This document shows, piece after piece, positions 1 to 7,277 of a stretch of 53,790 nt of DNA. The notes below the pieces were generated by a model. That model was not told where the DNA came from. It worked only from the letters and a program-made list of their open reading frames with translations, and ran no database searches. The DNA is from JANMDU01 sp031375105 (GTDB taxonomy: Bacteria > Pseudomonadota > Gammaproteobacteria > Burkholderiales > Burkholderiaceae_C): contig JANMHJ010000007.1 in NCBI GenBank assembly GCA_031375105.1, positions 1 through 53,790 of the forward strand, read 5' to 3'. Position 1 is the stretch's first letter. Every line of letters starts with the position of its first letter. The translations under genes were made by a program, and so were the position numbers.

Positions 1-81
1 TAGCTGATCTGCCGTCTTGGCGCTTTTGAGGCTGGCTCGGGCAGCCTCGATTTGATCTGTACCGCTTGCGGGTCTGGCCAT
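1..81 (-). CDS. Partial CDS at the left edge, N-terminus only
   Basis: An open frame starts at ATG (81-79) and runs off the window after 27 codons. An AGGAG-like Shine-Dalgarno lies just upstream. The visible residues begin MARPASGTDQIEAARASLK and look helical and charged. They are reminiscent of the start of small helix-turn-helix proteins, such as the first ORF of some IS630-like elements, but that is only an impression and I assign no function. The ribosome site lies inside an inverted repeat at 83-109, which could allow self-regulation. Confidence 0.45.
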   Translation of the reverse strand, partial: MARPASGTDQIEAARASLKSAKTADQL

Positions 82-82
82 G

Positions 83-109
83 ATGATCTCCTAGGATTGA
101 GGAGATCAT
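83..109. promoter_or_regulatory. Inverted repeat over the ribosome site of the edge gene
   Basis: Arms ATGATCTCCT and AGGAGATCAT pair perfectly over 10 bp around a 7-base loop (93-99). The right-hand arm on the minus strand includes the AGGAG preceding the edge gene start at 81. In RNA it would sequester the ribosome site; in DNA it could be an operator. There is no T-run, so a terminator is unlikely. Confidence 0.4.
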
Positions 110-181
110 ATTATTCACTATTTTAATGGGAATCGGAATTAATCCTTGGCTATGAAATCAAAAGCAATCTAGCAGTCGTTG

Positions 182-316
182 CTAGCGCTTTTGCATAAAT
201 TCCAGGGCGACCTTGCTCACCGTTTTATCTGGCGCAATTCGAATACCTATTAAAAGTACCGCCACGCCAGAGCGGATTTTGATGGCTTGTGAGGCTTTGA
301 AAATAGCTTGACGCAC
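182..316 (-). pseudogene. Possible short or decayed reading frame downstream of the hydrolase
   Basis: After the hydrolase stop (322-324) a frame from GTG (316) to TAG (182-184) encodes about 44 residues ending VSKVALEFMQKR. It is amphipathic and protein-like. The same frame is also open upstream inside the hydrolase gene, so it may be the tail of a decayed gene or chance. No good ribosome site is seen. The stretch 110-181 shows nothing else. Confidence 0.2.
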
Positions 317-321
317 CTCGT

Positions 322-1137
322 TTAAGCTGGCGCTGTAAAGCAGCGATCTGCGTCTAGAAGTATCTCTACCAGCTTCTGCGGTTGGGAAAAGAACGGAGAG
401 TGGCCGCTGTCTATTGCGTAAACCGCATCACAGGGCTGCTCAGCCTGCATCATGCGTTGCAGTCGCAGAGTGACGGCACGATCTTGCAGACATTCGATGT
501 AAACCTTAGGTACCCTGCCGTATCTGGTCTTTGTGAGCGACAAAGGTGTAAATCCCGCCCAGTTTGGCTCTTCTTGCAGCAATACATTGGCTAGTTCTGT
601 GATGTGCGCAGGGCAGTCGTGATACAGCGCCTCATGATACGCCTCCTTGCGCAAGTGATGCACTTGCTGACTGTACGGAACCAATCTTGGCAGCATTGCA
701 CGCCACCAAGGCTTGCGAAATAAGCGAATCAACTGCGTCATTTTCCGTTGCCCAGTGCGCGGCAGCACGTTTTGCATAACCAATGATTCTTTATCTTGAA
801 TTGCAAAATCCATCATCGATTTGCCATTCGGTATCAAATATGCCGCGAGATAAACTAAACCGCAGATTTTTTCGGGGCATTGCTCGGCCGCTTGTGAAAT
901 CACAATGCCATTACGGCTGTGGGCTACCAAAATAACTGGTTTGCGTTGCGCAGTGACGATCTTCAGTACGGCATCCACACTTGCTTGCAAGCCAGTTTGC
1001 TGCGGTGAAGTGCGATCTAAACCGTGAGCCGGCAAATCCATTGGTATTCCAATGTGGCCAGCCTGTTCAAGTAGCGGCAAAACCATGTGCCAATTCCATG
1101 CAGCGTGAAACGATCCATGTAGAAATACATACGTCAT
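322..1137 (-). CDS. Alpha/beta-fold hydrolase, plant methylesterase/hydroxynitrile lyase-like
   Basis: A 271-residue soluble alpha/beta hydrolase, probably a cytoplasmic esterase. The N-terminal FLHGSFHAAWNW matches the oxyanion-loop HG motif of the family. The nucleophile elbow reads AHSRNG (about residue 73), with Ala where Gly is usual. YIECLQDRAV supplies the acid and DSGHSPFFSQP the catalytic His near the C-terminus. This arrangement, including the Q-x-x-M stretch after the acid, is typical of plant methylesterase and hydroxynitrile-lyase-like bacterial proteins (seen motifs plus family knowledge). The substrate is unknown. It is divergent from the toxin-antitoxin pair across a 138 bp gap and has no operon partner. 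Confidence 0.8.
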   Translation of the reverse strand: MTYVFLHGSFHAAWNWHMVLPLLEQAGHIGIPMDLPAHGLDRTSPQQTGLQASVDAVLKIVTAQRKPVILVAHSRNGIVISQAAEQCPEKICGLVYLAAYLIPNGKSMMDFAIQDKESLVMQNVLPRTGQRKMTQLIRLFRKPWWRAMLPRLVPYSQQVHHLRKEAYHEALYHDCPAHITELANVLLQEEPNWAGFTPLSLTKTRYGRVPKVYIECLQDRAVTLRLQRMMQAEQPCDAVYAIDSGHSPFFSQPQKLVEILLDADRCFTAPA

Positions 1138-1275
1138 GTTGATCCATTGCTTTTATAAAAGAGTACTTATGGTACGCAGCCACTTTGTATTTTTCTAGCC
1201 GTTTTCGGACATGTTATTGAATTCCTCTGTCAGGAGGCTGATGGTTTTAAATGCAATTGATGAATTGACAACCCC

Positions 1276-1614
1276 ATGCTTTTGCATAAAAATGCAAATA
1301 TGCGTACCAGTATTGACTTCCCCGATCCCTTATTCCGCACCCTGAAGGCAAGCGCGGCTATGCAGGGCACGAGCTTGCGAGACTATGTGTTGCAGTTGAT
1401 TGAGCGGGGGATGCAGCAGCCTGTGGAGCCAGTCAAACGCGTGCCTATGCCGGTGCCTGAGATTCCTACTTTGGGGCCGGAATACGAATTGACCGTTGAT
1501 CCCGAGAGTTTGCGCGGAGGTGGTGCGCAAGACTTGCTAGACGCATTGGAATTAGAGGACTACATGAATGTCTTGAAATACGGCAGCTCAACGGGTGAGC
1601 CTAAGCGATCATGA
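1276..1614 (+). CDS. Ribbon-helix-helix antitoxin, VapB-like
   Basis: Up to 112 residues. The region MRTSIDFPDPLFRTLKASAA followed by GTSLRDYVLQLIERG fits a ribbon-helix-helix DNA-binding fold, and the Pro-rich and acidic C-terminus fits a toxin-neutralising tail. The start is uncertain: ATG 1276 or ATG 1300 (just before RTSIDF), the latter fitting the fold better. A strong AGGAGG (1232-1237) sits far upstream. It precedes an out-of-frame 34-codon frame (ATG 1241 to TGA 1345) that overlaps the antitoxin start and could be a leader peptide. The gene overlaps the PIN toxin by ATGA, implying translational coupling. Such antitoxins usually repress their own promoter with the toxin; the promoter would lie in 1138-1275. 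Confidence 0.75.
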   Translation: MLLHKNANMRTSIDFPDPLFRTLKASAAMQGTSLRDYVLQLIERGMQQPVEPVKRVPMPVPEIPTLGPEYELTVDPESLRGGGAQDLLDALELEDYMNVLKYGSSTGEPKRS

Positions 1615-2150
1615 ATGAGGTGAGAGATGGCTCTGCTGGCCTATCTGCAGCATGGAGTCGTGTGCGCGGGGATTTGCCTGATGTGAATGTGTGGCTCGCC
1701 CTTGCGCAGCCTAAGCATGCGCATCACAGCCAAGCTCGCCTTTACTGGCAGACGACTTTGTCGCAATTCGCGCTGGAGACCAGCCAACTCACTCAGGGTC
1801 AAATCGAACCCAAAATGCACTTTTGCCGCACCACGATGCTAGGGCTTGTGCGCTTGCTTTGCCAGACGAGCGCTGCATATGGGCAAACTGTCAGCTTGAA
1901 AGACAGCTTTGCAATGTATGAGCGTTATGTGCTGTTGCATCAGGTTGGCTTCATTACGGAGACCCCCAGTACTGTGGATGCCATGCTCAGCTCGATACAC
2001 AATGCTTGGCCGCAAATGCCCAATCGCTTGTCCACAGATGTTTATCTTGCTGCTTTAGCGAAGATTTTTCGCCTGCGCTTGGTCACGTTTGATCGAGATT
2101 TCAAGCGGTTTGAATTACCTGACTTGTTGCTCTTGGAGGAGACCGCGTGA
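1611..2150 (+). CDS. PIN-domain toxin, VapC-like ribonuclease
   Basis: A 179-residue protein with PIN-domain signatures. LPDVNVWLALAQ near residue 22 carries the first acidic metal ligand. The segment LSTDVYLAALAKIFRLRLVTFDRDFKRF near the C-terminus carries the later acids. PIN toxins are Mg-dependent ribonucleases, usually cutting tRNA or rRNA (family knowledge). The start overlaps the antitoxin stop by ATGA and the stop overlaps the xdhC GTG. About 20 residues before the PIN core are unusually long, so a GTG start just before RGDLPDV is possible. The gene is tightly packed with xdhC, which is probably coincidence rather than shared function. Confidence 0.8.
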   Translation: MNEVRDGSAGLSAAWSRVRGDLPDVNVWLALAQPKHAHHSQARLYWQTTLSQFALETSQLTQGQIEPKMHFCRTTMLGLVRLLCQTSAAYGQTVSLKDSFAMYERYVLLHQVGFITETPSTVDAMLSSIHNAWPQMPNRLSTDVYLAALAKIFRLRLVTFDRDFKRFELPDLLLLEETA

Positions 2151-2968
2151 TTAGTTTCGCGAGCTCTGTCAAGCTAGCATGCGTTTGGGTGGAAATAGAG
2201 CGCTTTGAAGGCTCAAGCCCGCGCGAGGTGGGGGCTTGGATGTTGGTCTCGGCTGATGCTGTGCAAGGCACTGTGGGCGGCGGGCATTTGGAGTTTGATG
2301 CGATAGCCAAGGCGCGGGAAATGTTGAAAGCGCAGCCTTTTGTGGAGAGCAGTCAGACGTTGCGCTATGGCCTTGGCCCTTCGCTTGGGCAATGCTGCGG
2401 TGGCGTGGTCTGGTTGCGGATGGAGGGCATTGCTGCTGGAGATACTATTAAATTAATAGCACTCCGCGCACAATCTATAACGGCTACCGCTTCAAAAGGC
2501 TTAAAAATTGCCCTATTTGGTGGCGGCCATGTGGGCAAGGCGATTGTGAATGCTTTTGCGCCTTTGCCATGTGCTGTGCATTGGATTGACAGCCGTGATG
2601 AGATCTTTCCTGAAGCGCTTCCTGCCAACGTACAGGCTGAGCATTCCGCGCCTGTGCAAGCGGCTGTGGGCGATCTCGCAGTGCAAAGCCATGTGCTGAT
2701 CATGAGCTTTTCGCATGCGGAGGATTTGGATGTGGTCGCGGCATGTTTGCTGCGGCAAAGGGAGAAAAGCGATCTGCCTTTCATTGGCCTGATCGGCAGC
2801 AAAACCAAATGGGCGACGTTTCGCCATCGACTTGAGGAGCGTGGTTTTTCTCAAGAAGAGTTGGCGCACGTGACTTGCCCAATTGGCTTGCCAAGCATTG
2901 CTGGCAAGGAGCCCGAAGTGATCGCAGCGAGTGTGGCGGCGCAACTGATGCAGCTTCGCAAAGCGTAA
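2147..2968 (+). CDS. xdhC: XdhC-family molybdoenzyme maturation protein
   Basis: 273 residues with GTG start overlapping the toxin stop. The N-terminal XdhC/CoxI domain (GSSPREVGAWMLV, then GTVGGGHLEFDAIAKA) is followed by a C-terminal Rossmann domain (ALFGGGHVGKAIV, about residue 122). XdhC binds molybdenum cofactor, assists its sulfuration and delivers it to xanthine dehydrogenase (family knowledge). No xanthine dehydrogenase subunit lies in the window, so the partner must be elsewhere. A copy of the dispersed repeat (2441-2500) is inserted in frame exactly between the two domains. It encodes DTIKLIALRAQSITAT, a segment I would not expect in the family. Three in-frame TAA codons follow because of a 12 bp tandem repeat. 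Confidence 0.88.
   Translation: MISFASSVKLACVWVEIERFEGSSPREVGAWMLVSADAVQGTVGGGHLEFDAIAKAREMLKAQPFVESSQTLRYGLGPSLGQCCGGVVWLRMEGIAAGDTIKLIALRAQSITATASKGLKIALFGGGHVGKAIVNAFAPLPCAVHWIDSRDEIFPEALPANVQAEHSAPVQAAVGDLAVQSHVLIMSFSHAEDLDVVAACLLRQREKSDLPFIGLIGSKTKWATFRHRLEERGFSQEELAHVTCPIGLPSIAGKEPEVIAASVAAQLMQLRKA
2441..2500 (+). repeat. Dispersed palindromic repeat, copy 1 (inside xdhC)
   Basis: Core palindrome CTATTAAATTAATAG (2445-2459), then CGCGCA and TATAACGGC, the order shared by all sense copies. Read in the gene frame it gives T-I-K-L-I-A-L-R-A-Q-S-I-T-A-T. It sits in the linker between the XdhC N-terminal and Rossmann domains, keeping the frame. Confidence 0.85.
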
Positions 2969-2994
2969 ACCAAAGCGTAAACCAAAGCGTAAAC
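2959..2994 (+). repeat. Three tandem 12-bp units spanning the xdhC stop
   Basis: CAAAGCGTAAAC occurs three times in a row, followed by the partial unit TAAAGC, right up to the rhlE ATG. Each unit is four codons long and carries TAA in the xdhC frame, so xdhC has three consecutive in-frame stops. Replication slippage is the likely origin. Confidence 0.85.
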
Positions 2995-3000
2995 TAAAGC

Positions 3001-4272
3001 ATGCCCTTTTCAAACCTAGGCTTCACGCCAGCCGTCTTAGCCGCATTCAACCGCGCTTTGCAAGGCGAAGAATTTTCCCATGCCACCGAGGTGCAGCATG
3101 CCGCGATCCCCGCTATTTTGCAGGGCAAGGATGTGCTCGCGTCGGCGCAAACCGGCTCAGGCAAAACCGCCGCTTATGCCTTGCCCATCTTGCAGCAACT
3201 TGTGGGCGAAGAGCCACCTACGAGTGGCAAACCGCGCTGCCTCGTGATCGTGCCCACGCGCGAGCTGGCGGCGCAGGTGGAAGAGATGACGCGCAAGTTG
3301 GCCAAATTTTTGCCACGAAAAATCAGGGTTTTGGCTGCTCACGGCGGCGTGGCGATTGAGCCGCAGATGGAAGCTTTGCGAGAGGGCGTGGATATTCTGA
3401 TTGCCACGCCAGGCCGTTTACTGGATTTGGCCGATCAACGCGCACTCAGTTTCAAGCAAGTGCGCAGTTTCGTGCTCGATGAGGCCGATCGTCTGCTTGA
3501 TTTGGGCTTCCAAGATGAGCTGCAACGCATTCTCATCCTGCTGCCCGAAAAGCGGCAAAACCTGTTTTTCTCCGCCACCTTTAGCGCCGAGATTGAAATC
3601 TTAGCGGCGGCTTTGCTGCGCGATCCTTTGCGCATCCAAATTGCCTCCACGCCTGAAGAAGCACCGCAAATCGACGAACGCGCCATCGCGGTAGATGCCG
3701 CGCGCCGCACGCAGCTCCTGCGCAAGCTGTTCACAGACAACGATTGGGAACGCGCTCTCGTTTTCGTTGCCCGGCAATACGATGCAGAAAAAGTCGCCAT
3801 GAAACTGCGCGCGGCTGGTTTGAAAGCCGAGCCTCTGCACGGCCAGCTCACCCAAGGCAAACGCGAGCAAGTCTTGCAAGATTTGAAGGCCAGCCGCATT
3901 GAAATCGTTGTCGCCACCGATCTGGCTGCGCGAGGGCTTGATGTCAAAGAGCTGCCCGTCGTCGTCAACTACGATCTGCCGCGCTCCGCCACCGATTACA
4001 CCCACCGCATCGGACGCACCGGCCGCGCCGGCCTTCCCGGCCTGGCCGTGAGCTTCGTGAGCGTGGATGCGCGCGCCCACTGGCAACTGATTTGCAAGCG
4101 CCAAGGCGTGGCCGCTGAGTTGGAAGAGGTCGAAGGCTTCGAGCCTGTTGACGAGGCCCAGCAGGGCGGCGTTGCCCTCATTCCCACGGGGCTAGACATC
4201 CACGGCGGCATCAAAGGCAAACGACCCAGCAAGAAAGACAAACTGCGGGCAGCGAACATTGCTACCAAATAA
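3001..4272 (+). CDS. rhlE: DEAD-box ATP-dependent RNA helicase, RhlE type
   Basis: 423 residues with the DEAD-box motifs in order: a Q-motif region near the start (FSNLGFTPAV), Walker A AQTGSGKTAAYALPIL, PTRELAAQV, TPGRLLD, DEAD in VLDEADRLLDLGF, FSATF, and motif VI HRIGRTGRAG. It unwinds short RNA duplexes, with roles in ribosome assembly and RNA decay (family knowledge). The C-terminal tail is short and basic (GIKGKRPSKKDKL), as in compact RhlE proteins. The start at 3001 has no strong Shine-Dalgarno and follows the 12 bp tandem repeats. The IS30 element begins 6 bp after the stop, so any original terminator is displaced or lost. Confidence 0.9.
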   Translation: MPFSNLGFTPAVLAAFNRALQGEEFSHATEVQHAAIPAILQGKDVLASAQTGSGKTAAYALPILQQLVGEEPPTSGKPRCLVIVPTRELAAQVEEMTRKLAKFLPRKIRVLAAHGGVAIEPQMEALREGVDILIATPGRLLDLADQRALSFKQVRSFVLDEADRLLDLGFQDELQRILILLPEKRQNLFFSATFSAEIEILAAALLRDPLRIQIASTPEEAPQIDERAIAVDAARRTQLLRKLFTDNDWERALVFVARQYDAEKVAMKLRAAGLKAEPLHGQLTQGKREQVLQDLKASRIEIVVATDLAARGLDVKELPVVVNYDLPRSATDYTHRIGRTGRAGLPGLAVSFVSVDARAHWQLICKRQGVAAELEEVEGFEPVDEAQQGGVALIPTGLDIHGGIKGKRPSKKDKLRAANIATK

Positions 4273-4335
4273 GGGATAGGCGGTCTCAAGTCTGAAGTGC
4301 AACACTGCTGAATATCAATTTAGCAAGGAGCACCC

Positions 4336-5376
4336 ATGAACACCGAAGAACTGCCAAACAGCTACAAACAACTTGATTATCAACAGCGCGAGAGCATCGC
4401 CATTGGCTTGGAGAAAGGATTGAGTATCCGGGCTATAGCCCGGATACTCAATCGCGCGCCCTCCAGTATCAGCCGTGAGATTGCCCGCAATGGCGGCGGC
4501 GCAGGATATGCCTGTACTTTTGCCCAGCAACGTTGTTTCAACCGCCGCATTCAAAGCCGCCCCAGCCCCAAGCTGCAGGTGGGCTGCGCACTGTTCGAGC
4601 AAGTACGCGCTTATCTGCATCAGGGCTGGTCGCCAGAGCAGATAGCCGGCCACTTGGCTAAACTGCATCCTGAACAGGCTGCTTTGCGCGCCAGTCACGA
4701 AGCCATCTACAACGTCATCTATGCCCAACCCAAAGGAGAGCTCAAACGTGAGTTGGTCTCCTGTTTGCGCATGGCGCGGGCCAAACGTTGGCCACGCTCA
4801 CGAGGGGAGGATCGCAGAGGGCAAATCGCTGATCTGCTGAGCATCCATGTGCGCCCACCTGAGGTAACAGACCGCCGCCTGCCCGGCCACTGGGAGGGTG
4901 ATCTGGTCAAAGGCGCCAAGAATGGATCAGCTGTTGGTACGTTGGTGGAGCGCACCACTCGCATACTCATCCTCGTCAAACTGCCCCATCCCCAGCCAGC
5001 CACGGCAGCGCATGTCTTACAGGCGTTCACGGACAAACTCAACGCCATCGCACAGCCCATGCGCAAGACGCTGACCTACGACAGAGGCACGGAGATGGCG
5101 TACCACGCACAGTTGACGGCTAACACGGGCATGGCGGTGTATTTCTGTGATCCGCACAGCCCTTGGCAGCGAGGCACCAATGAGAACACCAATGGCTTGG
5201 TGCGCCAATACTTGCCCAAGGGCACGGATCTATCGGGCTGCAGCCAAGAGCAGTTAGATGGCATTGCTGATTTGATCAATGGCAGGCCACGCAAGACGCT
5301 GGGCTGGTGTACGCCGCTTGAAGTCTATGGGCAGTGGCTAGCCAAACTGGAGACTCAACCCGATACCATCCATTAG
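4336..5376 (+). CDS. IS30-family DDE transposase
   Basis: 346 residues, full length for the family. An N-terminal helix-turn-helix (GLSIRAIARILNRAPSSISR, about residues 29-48) recognises the ends. The catalytic core carries HWEGDLVKG (first Asp), TYDRGTEMA (second Asp) and the IS30 signature around SPWQRGTNENTNGLVRQYLP with the Glu. No stop or frameshift interrupts it, so the element may be active. The codons for the helix-turn-helix form a perfect 36 bp palindrome (4418-4453). A possible Shine-Dalgarno, AGGAG (4325-4329), precedes the ATG. Confidence 0.93.
   Translation: MNTEELPNSYKQLDYQQRESIAIGLEKGLSIRAIARILNRAPSSISREIARNGGGAGYACTFAQQRCFNRRIQSRPSPKLQVGCALFEQVRAYLHQGWSPEQIAGHLAKLHPEQAALRASHEAIYNVIYAQPKGELKRELVSCLRMARAKRWPRSRGEDRRGQIADLLSIHVRPPEVTDRRLPGHWEGDLVKGAKNGSAVGTLVERTTRILILVKLPHPQPATAAHVLQAFTDKLNAIAQPMRKTLTYDRGTEMAYHAQLTANTGMAVYFCDPHSPWQRGTNENTNGLVRQYLPKGTDLSGCSQEQLDGIADLINGRPRKTLGWCTPLEVYGQWLAKLETQPDTIH
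4418..4453. promoter_or_regulatory. Perfect 36-bp palindrome inside the transposase gene
   Basis: 18-base arms with no spacer, centred between 4435 and 4436; the left arm ends TATCCGGGCTA and the right begins TAGCCCGGATA. It covers the codons of the first transposase helix. In mRNA it would form a strong hairpin about 80 bases after the start codon. An internal terminator within the IS30 transposase gene is known from the type element, so a role in limiting transposase is plausible (inference). Confidence 0.6.
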
Positions 5377-5409
5377 ACTGGCAGTGTTGCACTTGGACTT
5401 GAGACCGCC

Positions 5410-5456
5410 CGTTATAAATCCTGCATAGTTTGCTATCAAATCAATAGTCAACTGAG
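5410..5456 (-). repeat. Dispersed palindromic repeat, copy 2 (abutting IS30)
   Basis: CGTTATAAATCCTGCATAG, then TGCTATCAAATCAATAG, matching the shared core in the reverse orientation. The outer GGCCTCT portion found in other copies is missing because the IS30 right end stops exactly here, so the insertion may have truncated the repeat. I could not find the missing part at the left end of the IS. Confidence 0.75.
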
Positions 5457-5469
5457 GTATAGCGTACAT

Positions 5470-5531
5470 TGCACCAAACCCATGCATCCTGTATTTCGCA
5501 CAAAACAAGTGCATCGCACCGATAAGGTGCG
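5470..5531. promoter_or_regulatory. Two NtrC-binding sites upstream of glnA
   Basis: Site 1 (5470-5486) is TGCACCAAACCCATGCA. Site 2 (5515-5531) is CGCACCGATAAGGTGCG, a perfect GCACC-N5-GGTGC dyad matching the NtrC enhancer consensus. They are 45 bp apart centre to centre and lie roughly 115-170 bp upstream of the sigma-54 promoter, the normal enhancer distance. NtrC itself is encoded downstream at 9082, closing a feedback loop. Confidence 0.85.
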
Positions 5532-5635
5532 CTCAATCTAATTCACTTCTCCATACAGCGGATGCACAAAAGCCAAACTGACTCAAAAATCGCGCACAAT
5601 CGTGGTTTCGTGCTGGGGTTTCATGCACTGCTCTG

Positions 5636-5651
5636 TGGCACAAAAAGTGCA
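5636..5651 (+). promoter_or_regulatory. Sigma-54 (-24/-12) promoter of glnA
   Basis: TGGCAC at 5636-5641, five bases, then GTGCA at 5647-5651. This fits the TGGCAC-N5-TTGCA consensus with GG and GC at the correct spacing. The transcript would start about 12 bases downstream, leaving a leader of roughly 55 bases before the glnA ATG. Confidence 0.85.
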
Positions 5652-5718
5652 TACATATCAGTTAAGAGCTCAACCTCGAAAATTTTATTCAACCATCCAA
5701 CCTACCAGGAGCAATCTG

Positions 5719-7134
5719 ATGGCCAAGACCGTCGCAGACGTCATGAAAATGGTGAAAGACAACGAAGTCAAGTTTGTTGATTTCCGTTTCACCGATACCA
5801 AAGGTAAAGAGCAGCACGTGAGTGTGCCTGTCTCGCATTTCGACGAAGACAAATTCAAGGATGGTCATGCGTTTGACGGTTCTTCGATTGCTGGTTGGAA
5901 GGGCATCGAAGCCTCAGACATGTTGCTCATGCCTGACCCGAACACCGCCAACATCGATCCCTTCTTTGAAGAGACCACGATCATCCTGTCTTGCGACGTG
6001 TTGGAGCCAGGTGACGGCAAAGCATACGACCGCGATCCGCGTTCGATTGCCAAGCGCGCTGAAGCCTATTTGAAAGCCTCCGGCATGGGCGACACCGCCT
6101 ATTTCGGCCCAGAGCCAGAATTCTTCATCTTCGACGACGTGCGTTGGGGCTCTGACATGAGCGGCTCTTTCGTCAAGGTTGACGAATACGAAGCGCCATG
6201 GAACAGCGGCAAGAAAATCGAAGGCGGCAACAAAGGCCATCGCCCCACGGTTAAAGGCGGCTATTTCCCTGTGCCTCCCGTGGACAGCACGCAAGACATG
6301 CGCGCTGAAATGTCTTTGATTCTCGAATCACTGGGCATCCCGGTTGAAGTGTTCCACCACGAAGTGGCTGGCGCTGGCCAAAACGAAATCGGCACGAAAT
6401 TTAGCACCTTGGTGCAGCGCGCTGACTGGACACAGACCTTGAAATACGTGGTCTGGAACGTGGCCAATGCCTATGGCAAAACGGCAACCTTCATGCCCAA
6501 GCCTCTCGTTGGCGACAACGGCTCTGGCATGCACGTGCACCAATCCGTCTGGAAAGACGGCAAAAACCTGTTTGCTGGTAACGGCTATGCAGGCTTGTCT
6601 GATTTCGCCCTGTATTACATAGGCGGCATCATCAAGCACGCTCGTGCCCTGAACGCCATCACCAACCCTGGCACCAACAGCTACAAGCGCTTGGTTCCTG
6701 GTTTTGAAGCACCAGTGAAGCTGGCTTATTCCAGCCGCAATCGCTCCGCTTCGATCCGCATTCCTCACGTGCCATCGGAAAAAGGCCGCCGCATCGAGGC
6801 GCGTTTCCCTGATCCACTGATGAACCCGTATCTCGGCTTCTCAGCTTTGCTCATGGCTGGCCTAGACGGCGTGGAAAACAAAATCCATCCCGGCGAAGCT
6901 GCCACGAAGGATCTTTACCATCTGCCTCCTGAGGAAGATGCAAAAGTGCCAACCGTGTGCCACAGCTTGGATCAGGCGCTGGATTATCTGGACAAGGGCC
7001 GCAGCTTCCTCACCAAGGGCGGCGTGTTCTCTGACAGCATGATCGACGCTTACATCGAGCTCAAAATGCAAGAAGTCACGCGCTTCCGCATGACGACGCA
7101 CCCGATCGAGTTCGACATGTACTACAGCCTGTAA
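5719..7134 (+). CDS. glnA: Type I glutamine synthetase
   Basis: 471 residues, the standard length for GlnA. It condenses glutamate and ammonia with ATP to glutamine as a dodecamer. Visible motifs include DGSSIAGWKGIEASDM, PEPEFFIFDDV, the ATP-site stretch MPKPLVGDNGSGMHVHQSVW and the adenylylation loop KDLYHLPPEE with Tyr400. The start at 5719 follows CAGGAG by about 8 bases; the frame is open further upstream but that part lies across the promoter. It has NtrC sites and a sigma-54 promoter upstream and a strong terminator downstream. The ntrB and ntrC genes follow after one small gene. Confidence 0.97.
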   Translation: MAKTVADVMKMVKDNEVKFVDFRFTDTKGKEQHVSVPVSHFDEDKFKDGHAFDGSSIAGWKGIEASDMLLMPDPNTANIDPFFEETTIILSCDVLEPGDGKAYDRDPRSIAKRAEAYLKASGMGDTAYFGPEPEFFIFDDVRWGSDMSGSFVKVDEYEAPWNSGKKIEGGNKGHRPTVKGGYFPVPPVDSTQDMRAEMSLILESLGIPVEVFHHEVAGAGQNEIGTKFSTLVQRADWTQTLKYVVWNVANAYGKTATFMPKPLVGDNGSGMHVHQSVWKDGKNLFAGNGYAGLSDFALYYIGGIIKHARALNAITNPGTNSYKRLVPGFEAPVKLAYSSRNRSASIRIPHVPSEKGRRIEARFPDPLMNPYLGFSALLMAGLDGVENKIHPGEAATKDLYHLPPEEDAKVPTVCHSLDQALDYLDKGRSFLTKGGVFSDSMIDAYIELKMQEVTRFRMTTHPIEFDMYYSL

Positions 7135-7151
7135 TTCATTACAGTGTGACG

Positions 7152-7180
7152 AAAAAAGGACGCTCTAGCGTCCTTTTTTT
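7152..7180 (+). terminator. Rho-independent terminator after glnA
   Basis: AAAAAAGGACGC then TCTA loop then GCGTCC and a run of seven T. It lies 18 bp past the glnA stop and separates glnA from the next gene. Confidence 0.92.
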
Positions 7181-7277
7181 ATGCACTTTCCCCTTATCTG
7201 ACAACAAGTTATTTGCGATTTCTAAGAAAATGGTTCATACTTCAAAGCCCGGCTCAACAGAGCTTTGGAGCGATGTC

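Larger units (their letters stand above)
4279..5409 (+). mobile_element. Complete IS30-family insertion sequence
   Basis: 1131 bp bounded by imperfect terminal inverted repeats. The left end (4279-4308) and the reverse complement of the right end (5381-5409) both begin GGCGGTCTCAAGTC and end AAGTGCAACACTGC, differing by one mismatch and one single-base gap. A single full-length transposase gene fills the element. No target-site duplication is evident: the left flank is GGATA and the right flank CGTTA. It lies between rhlE and glnA without breaking either. Its right end directly abuts a copy of the dispersed repeat at 5410. IS30 elements often choose palindromic targets (family knowledge), which would fit. 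Confidence 0.92.

Noticed and set aside
4274..5414. Target-site duplication flanking the IS30 element
   Set aside because: Flanks GGATA and CGTTA share no 2-3 bp direct repeat that I can defend.
5602..5718. N-terminal extension of GlnA to 5602
   Set aside because: It would translate the sigma-54 promoter, and the standard 471-residue GlnA begins at 5719 after CAGGAG.
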